Under the pieces are notes generated by a model, which saw nothing but the letters and a program-made list of their open reading frames with translations, was not told the origin of the DNA and did no database searches. Below are positions 52,001 through 61,000 of a stretch of 64,000 bases of DNA, piece after piece; within the stretch, counting starts at the first letter, position 1, and each line of letters opens with the position of its first letter. Where the stretch lies: contig NC_090700.1 of the NCBI RefSeq assembly GCF_040954835.1, positions 16,721,501 to 16,785,500 of the forward strand, in the 5' to 3' direction. The stretch is from Lepisosteus oculatus. Lineage: Eukaryota > Chordata > Actinopteri > Semionotiformes > Lepisosteidae. The translations under genes and the position numbers were made by a program.

Positions 52001-55000
52001 CTAAAATTCTAGAACGTGCTGTCACACTTCAGTTACATAACCACCTCATGACAAACAACCTTTTCGAACCCCTCCAATCTGGCTTCCGTCAACTTCACAG
52101 CACAGAAACCGCTCTAGTCAAAGTCACCAACGATCTCCTAATAGCTTCTGATTCTGGTTCTCTTTCCATACTCATCCTTCTTGATCTCAGTGCTGCCTTT
52201 GACACTGTTGACCATAACATCTTGCTTTCTCGTCTCGAGACTGTGTTTGGAGTCTCTGACACTGCCCTCAAATGGTTTAAGTCTTACCTCACTGATCGCT
52301 GTCACTTTGTCTCTCTCAATGGGTACAGGTCTGAAATTGGTCTTGTCAAGTCTGGTGTCCCTCAGGGCTCAATACTGGGCCCCTTGCTCTTCAGCATTTA
52401 CATGTTCCCACTTGGTCAGCTTTTAAGATCACATGGCCTCAGCTTTCATTTTTACGCTGACGATACTCAAATATACATCCATACCAAACCCGACACTGAT
52501 GTGGCTGTCTCTATTCTATCTAATTGCATCTCTGACATAAAAATTTGGATGACTCAAAACTTCCTTCATCTTAACTGTGACAAGACTGAAGTCATGCTTA
52601 TTGGTACCCCCCATCAACTTCGTAAAGCCAGTCCTGTAACCCTGTCTGTAGATGGCTCTGTACTTGAGCTCCAATCAAAATTGAAAAACCTTGGGGTTAT
52701 ATTCGATTCTGGCTTAACATTCGACCCACATGTACAGCATACTGTCAAAACATCTTTTTTTTCACCTTAGAAATATCGCAAGACTACGCCCTATGCTATC
52801 ATTAACTGTGGCTGAAAAGCTGATCAACATATTTGTATTCTCTCGAATTGACTACTGCAATGCTCTGCTCCCTGGGGTATCTAAATCTACTCTGAACAAG
52901 CTGCAGTATGTCCAAAATTCAGCAGCCAGAATCCTGACCAGATCTAGTGCAAGTGTTCACATTACTCCTATCCTGGAGTCCTTGCACTGGCTTCCGGTCA
53001 AATTCCGCGTAGACTTTAAAATCCTCATGCTCACCTACAAGGCTTTACATGGCTTGGCACCTCAATACCTGTCTGAACTTTTATCGCCCTACTCCCCACC
53101 TCGCAACCTCCGCTCTTCAAATTCTGCCCTCCTTACTGTCCCCCAAGCCCGTCTACATTGTATGGGCGACAGGGCCTTCTCCTGCTATGCCCCCAAGCTC
53201 TGGAACTCCTTGCCCAAGGATATTAGAGAGTCACCTTCTCTAAACTCCTTCAAATCCAGACTCAAAACCCTCCTTTTCAGAAAAGCCTTTACTTAACTGC
53301 TTCCATTCTTCACCCCTCTGCTCTTCTTAATACCATCTTCCACGGTCTCCTCTATTGTTATTGTTGTATTGTTGTAATTATAATTGTGTCCTGTCTTGTG
53401 AAATTTTCTTATTTATTGTTGTAGTCTTCTTATTTATTGTTATTGTCATCCTGTAAAGCGCTTTGAGAAGCCACCTTTAAAGGCACTATATAAAATAAAG
53501 TTTATTATTATTATTATTATATTATTTATTTTGATAAATAACATAATTGTTGACCAGTTGACAAGTAAACCAGTCAACCAGTTTCACTTTACATCAGCAT
53601 AGAATTTGAACTGTGGTTTTGGAACTATTTAGTCATCTCTTGAGTGTTTTATTTTTTATCTTTGGAGACAGCTGAAATGGGAGTTTGGCAAAGTAAATAG
53701 GAGTTTGCTGACACCATTATGCAAATAGAGTCCTCTAATTTGCATAATGGAGGAGCTGGATCTGGAGTGAAAATACTGGTTTGGTCCACTAGAGGGCATT
53801 TTCCATATTTGCATGAGCAGTCAACTCCCCCGACAGCAATCTGATTCCTCTAAAAAAAAGCTTTATCATCCAACAAGGGTTGTCTATTAAGATTTTAGGA
53901 TAAAGTCTCAGGTTGAGACAGTGAACTTAGTGGAAAAAGTTTGTGTTTCATGGGGAGACTGCACTGATAGTTAAATGTAGAGTCTTGTGGAAGATAACTA
54001 AAAAAACACCTGCTGGTGCTGAGGATGGTGATTTTACTTGTTGGATCCTGGTCAAACAGGATCAGCTAGTAAAATTGGTTTCTGACTTAAGTGGAAGTGG
54101 TCTGGCCTTAGCCCTAGTTTCACAATTCCACACAGGTATATAGTCCAGGTTACATCAAATACAGTACATGTGCGGTATATCAGGGGCTTTATGTATGTAG
54201 GTCCTCCAAAACCACACTACAGGTTAGGAGGACCTGCTGCAATTGGATAGGAAATTTAATCGATAAAGGGCAATTCTGTTACATGCTTATTAACTCACAG
54301 TTAAATTAAATCTACTGTTAGTACTGGGTCATCACTTGGAGAAGCAGTCTATCGTCTGACTTACAAGGTGCGTGCAGCTTAATAATGATCCAGTAAGGGT
54401 GCTGACCCTCCTGCCAGGAGATTGCAGTGTGTTGAAAGTTGAATAACTCAATGGGAGGGCAGGTTGGGGAGAGGTAAAATGAGAAATGTGTGTTTTTAAG
54501 TGGAAATGCACATAACCCCATACTGAGTTTACAGCATATATCCATTTCCTGGTGTTAATTTGACCAACCCTTTTCCTTTGCGTTTCTGTAGAGTGGTGTC
54601 CTTCTTGAGAGCCCTGAGAATCATTATCCTGGTGCGGATCTTTAGACTTGCCTCACAGAAGAAGCACCTGGAGAAGGCCACGAGGAGAATGGTGAGGTTG
54701 CTATGTCTACCACTGCACTGCACTGAATAACAAAAAAAAAAAGAACAGACAAATGTGAGCCGTTTTTCCAGATTTGACCATGCTATTACTGTATGCGCTG
54801 CTTATTGATTTACAGATATGCGTCCAATTGCTCTAGGATACTCTAAGCATTTACCTCATTTACCTAAGTGGCAGCTTGTTTCATATTCCTCTCATTCACA
54901 GTAATTAGTGTAAAGACGTGTTATCTGTTCTCCGTTCTGAATTTAGAGGCACTTTAGATGTGTCCCTAGAACCTTGTCTCTGTGTTTACAGTTAAAGTCT

Positions 55001-58000
55001 GCATTGCCATTTCGAATCTCATTTTAACAATCCTTTCTCGTTATTGCACCCACATTAGTGTATGTCAATCCTCCAACATACACAAAATATTAAGATTCAT
55101 TATGAACAGGCAAACTGTCATAGATGTGGCAGTGGGAGCCTCATTATTGCAATAGGAAGAAGTTAATGTTGAACTTTGTGCTGATTTCCCAGGTTTCTGA
55201 AAACAAGAGACGCTACCAGAAGGATGGATTTGATCTTGATCTGACTTATGTGACTGGTTTGTATGCTGTGTTGGAACTGTTGTATTTCAGATTTAATGCA
55301 TTTTAAAGAATAAATGACTGGGTTCCAGAAAATAGTGTCGTACCTCACCAAATATTACTATTGTTTAAGTGGCAGGTTAGTCATTTTACTGTTCATCATT
55401 TGTATTACCAGTAGTATTTAAACTTATAGTTCCATTGCATCCAGGTTTGGAGAAATGTCCTTCTCTAGGAGTTGCAGGTGACTATGGAAAAACAGCAGCT
55501 TTGAGAACGCAGACCTGTAAGACTCAGGCATGTCTAAAAACAAATGAACAAATTAAGTCACGTTTTTTTCCATGCTGAAAAGAGAAGAATAGAAACACAA
55601 CGTTTCAGCTGTGGAGCCTTCTTCAGGTGTAAGAAAGAGAGGAAAGTCTAGTGTTTAGAGATGTTGTCTAATGTTGTGAGAAAGAGAGGAAAGTCCAGGT
55701 TTAAAAACATGTGAAGTGTGAAGCTGGAAAGAAAGACTGCAGTCACATTACTTCCTCTAAAGCTGTCTGTGATGCTGTCTGGTAATGAAACATGCTATTT
55801 GTTCTTTAAGCGAACCTTAGCAAATCTTTGATATGTAGAAGCTCTGGTGCTGCATCTGTGTAAACAGCACCTGGTTATAAAAGGCAGGTTTAATATTAGT
55901 CTGATCTAATGGTTAAAATGTAAGATTAAGAGACACCTGTTCTCTCTTACATGCCAACCTACTGTATCATGTTGCTGAGAAGAACTGTGACACTCCCATA
56001 CCAATGTAATTTACTGATCAGTGCGTAATTATATTTTTTGTCAGATTGTAACCTTGCTGTAAATCTTTAACATAGTAAATTTACTTTGATATTTTTCCCC
56101 AGTTGAAAAAATCCAACGTTGTGTTATGTTTTGAGTTTTTGTCATAGTGTTACCAAAAGTGAGACTGGATATCAGAGTCTGGGGCAGAGAGTTCCTGTAA
56201 CAGGACTCAGCTAGTTTGTAATCTCTCTGTTTTCACAGATCGCATCATTGCCATGTCATTTCCATCATCTGGGAAGCAGTCTTTTTACAGGAATCCCATT
56301 GGGGTAGGCTGTCCTTTACAAAAGATATCTTATCATGGTCCTACAGCCATTCCAAGATATGGCAGTGATGCTTGTACATAACTCAGTTCAAATTCAAAAG
56401 GAAATATTCAAGTTTTGGGGAAATGTTTAATGTTTGAAGACATGCATATTTTCTTTGCACAGGTAATACTTTTAGACGGACCCCATGTTTAACTCATTTC
56501 TTGTTTAAAAATGAAGTAAAATGTGTGTGTGTTATCGATCACATAAGGTTAGATTTATTTACTGTTAGGACTCAGTAAGGACTAGGTGAAGGTTAGATAC
56601 TGTATCTTTTAATATGTAAATCCATAGAATCTTAAAAGGATGTGCTTTATTTTTTGTATCACTGTGTTTTAACTCTGTCGGTATAAACACAGAAGCACCC
56701 CATGATTATAAACTTAAAAGCACCCCAATTTATTTCATATTTGAGTTGTGTGCTCATTATTTTGATCACATTGCCAATCTGTCTTGAAAGATTAGTTCGC
56801 TCTTCATGTTATGGAAAATCTACGATTGCTTTGGAGATTATACTGGAAAATGTATACTGAATATGTATGTCTACCACTGCATATGAAGGTGGAATTAATT
56901 TCTTGAAAATGTGTGCACATTTCCACAACCTCATTTCTATCATTGTATCATTTCTTATGTATTCTTTAGGAAGTTGCACGATTCCTTGACACCAAACACA
57001 CGGATCACTACAAAGTCTATAACCTCTGCAGTAAGTGACCATTTATATCTTTGAGTTCTAACAAAATATTCCTGAAATGAGTGATGGTGGTCAACAGTGC
57101 TGCCATGTTTGCTTTGCACAAACAACACGCTGTTAGAAAACGGTGAAATACATATTGTAACAACTTCATTTTGACCACCCTGCTTCATTCATCCATGTGA
57201 ACCTCATGGGATATTTAAGACCAGGTAGATTGTGCTACTGTATATGTGAGATTCACTGCCCCTGAGTTCAGCTGCATTTGATGGAGATTGATGAAGGTGG
57301 CACTTAGAATAAAAGGTCACTGGCACATGACAGATCACAGCAGGAGTCAGATCTGAACCTTGTACCAAGGAAGCACTGATGAACTACAAGATAAGAAATG
57401 GAAATGCACCAGTCATTGATGACATTTGGCAAATTGTTTCTCCACTTGATAATTCACATGTGACTAACGATGACTTGAATCACATTAGAGCCAATGATAT
57501 CTAGATGCTGTATGCTGTATGGCCTCATTTTCTCTCCAAGTATGGCCTTTACCAGCAGCCCTCTCTCCTTCAGTTTTAGTGCATATTCTATGCCAATAGA
57601 GAGAACTGTGGGAGGAGGAATAATTGGATCAGTTTTAAAAATTATTTGTTGGGAATTCACAGGCGTACAAGGAGAAATACCTCAGCTGCATCCAAATAAG
57701 TGTTGTTAGGTTGACTTGACAGGCTGAAATGGATAGACATTAGCTCAAGATACTGTACAAACCACTTCAGTACTGTGAGAGATGGGCTTTCCAACCTGAT
57801 AATTCTTATAGATTATAAGAAAGTGGCAAGCCAATGTGGATTTGACATTTTAACTTCTGTAACTGGAATGCTAATGTAATGTAATTGATTAATTTTACGA
57901 ACAGCCGAGAAAGGCTACGATCCCAAATACTTCCACTACAGAGTGGAGCGCATTTTCATTGATGACCACAACGTGCCTTCACTAGAGTAAGTACAAAGTA

Positions 58001-61000
58001 CTTGGTTTGGAAAGCTACTGTATGTGTTGTCCTGATATAAACATGCCTTCTCAGCATGGGGTATGTGTAGCCTTTACCAAAATACAGAGAATTACCACAT
58101 AAGGCGTAGCATGAGTCTTTGGTGAAGTAATCCATCCATTTTCAAACTGCTTCTTCCAATTTGGTGTTGCAAAAGAGTTGAAGCCTGTCCTGGCAAGTAG
58201 TGAATAGCAGGAATACAACCTGGATGGGACACCAGTGCATCACAGGGCACACACAGACACAAACAATGACGCACACACTCACACCGGGGCCAGTGTTCCC
58301 AGGAGCCAATTAACTTACCAGTTTTTGTACTATGTGAGGAAATGTGAGCACCTGGAGGAAAAACACACAAACACGGAGGAAATGTGCCAACACCACACAG
58401 ATAGCAGCCCAGGTCTGGGATTGAACCCAGGGCCTAAGTACTGTGAGGCAGCAAAACTAACTACAGCGCCACCATGCCATCCTTTGGTGAAGAAATGTTC
58501 CCAAAATATACAGCAGAGTAGCGGCTATAGTTGTTTTTACTGTTTTGTTCTTGGTTCTTTTATCTTCATCTTTTAAATTTAAATAAGAATTACAAGAAAT
58601 TTAACATTTTAAGATAATACAGATTCTGAGTGAAACTTCCTAGAAGTTGTTCATTGTGGTGAAAGTTTGACATATTAGCTCTGTTGCTTGAGTAAGCCGT
58701 TCTTCAGATGTTACTTCCAACTAAAATTGTTAATGTGTCAATTTACCCTTTTTACAGAGGTTGAATAAAATTGACCAGCCCTCACATTTTCATTTGTTTT
58801 CTTCAATTATTTTTAGTACTAAAGGAATATATTAAATAAATGTGGTATGTCCCAAAAACACTTCAACTCCTTTAGTGATTAACAGACAGGGATTGTTTGA
58901 TAGGGATGTACAGCAGGAAAAGAAAGAGAGGATAGACTAAGGAAACTGTTCCTGTAAATGTACAAAACTGTTGTTGTAATACAGAAAGGTTGCCATTTCT
59001 AAAAGAGGTACCTAGATTGTAGAAATTAAAGTTTTATTTTACTCATTTTAGATGAATGCTGTTTATCATTTTGAGAAGGTATGGTAGCCTGCCCCTACCT
59101 TTTGAATAAATCTGTACAAACAAGGTCATATTGGTTATACTCTGCCTTTATTTAGGGCACTGAGGCATTACTGCTTTGGAAACAAATTAAACCAAAACAG
59201 GAACAAGAAAATTAAAATTTACTAAATTGTCCATTTTATGATCTAACCACATAGTAATGGCAAATATTGGTGCCTCTTTGTTTCTGTCACAGAATGTATC
59301 TAAACGACATATCTTTTAACTGCTTTTATTGTGTTTTGTAGATAATTGTCTTTCACACTGAAAAAATCAGAACTGTTAATTGTATTAATTGGGAAAATTG
59401 AGCTTTGATTTCAGAAAGTAACAGTCTAATTAAGTACTGCAGTACTACAGCAGTGACACTATACTTGAGAAATAGCAACTAGCACAGGGGCAGTGACAGT
59501 CTTAAGATCCTTTATGCCAATGAAGAAGTACACTACTTGTAACAGCCTTACTATGCACTGTTCAGATCTTCTACTCAGTATGTTTCCTTCTTCTTAAAGA
59601 AATTCAATTCTGTTCAATCTCTCCCTGAAATTTTAACCATTTTGTGTTAAGTGACAGACAATTCTGAAATTGTATTATGCGTTACAAAAAGTAGACTTTT
59701 CAGATGAATCGATGTAGAGAGAAAAAAGTTATGTTAATGGCAAGGAAAACCTGTCAATAAGTTAGAATTGAATAAATGAGTAAATTGTTGGTGAAATACG
59801 TTATAATTCAGATTTCCATAGCCTCAGTACAGCAGTGTACGTGATTTGATGGGATGCTGGCTGGAAATGTTTCATGTGATGTTCTTTCCTTGTGACACAC
59901 AGAGACATGCTAAAATACACAGCCAGCGTTCGAGAGTGGATGGCCGCTGACCCTCAGAACATCATCGCAATTCACTGCAAGGGTGGGAAAGGTGAGGATT
60001 TTGACACATGGATGTGCCACTTAGTCTCTTTATTAAATCCTTGGATGGATTGGACAGCTTACTGAAAAGGATAATTGTAAGGGTACTGTATATGATGGTG
60101 TATACTGTTTAAGAAACAGTATGATAACATTCCTTAAAATTATGTACCACGTCTGGACACTCCACTCAAAGCCCTTTACAGGTAATGGGGACTCTCCTCC
60201 ACCACCACCAAGGTGCAGCACCCACCTGGATGATGCAACGGCAGCCAAAGTGTGCCAGTACGCTCACCCCACATCAGCTGTCAGTGTGGAGGAGAACAGA
60301 GTAATGGAGCCAATTTATAGATGGGGACTATTAGGAGGCCATGATTGATAGAAGGACATTTGGCCTGGATACTGAGGTTAACACCCCTACTTTTTTTGAG
60401 AAACGACCTGTAATGATAACAGAGATTCAGGTCTTCGGTTTTACATCTCGACCGAAGGATACTGCTTATTTTGTCACCACACTATACTGGGGCATTACAA
60501 CTCACACATACTGCAGGGTGTGCACTCTTTACTGGTCCCACTAACACCACTTCCAGCAGAAACCTTAGTTTTCCACAGGAGGTCTCCCATCCAGGTACTT
60601 CCCAGGCTCAGACCAGTTGTGAGTTACAGGGTGATAGACTGTAGCTCCTAGCAACTCGCTCTAATCTAATAATTTCAGGTTTGTCAATATTGAGTACTGT
60701 GTCTTTAAAACACTTTTAACTAAGTGACATGAATAATCAGCAAAAGGTGCCAGGATTACTTTTATGTGCTTTTACATTTTCTGTGCCTCATTTTGTGCTT
60801 CAGAGGTTGTTAAAATCTGATTTTTCTTTGCCGCCTACTGGTGAGATGTTGTAATGCAGGCCTGGGATGTACAAGTGGATTGTAGCTCTATCTGCTGCAC
60901 TGATAAACGAGCATTACACTACATAAGTCATAAACCCAATTTGAAATAAATCAAGGGTAAACACTACAGATGTTAATATGATGGGAATTATTTTAGATGT

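Noticed and set aside
57454-57709. Opposed open frames of about 70 codons
   Set aside because: Mirror frames in VSP intron 9 with no motif; chance.
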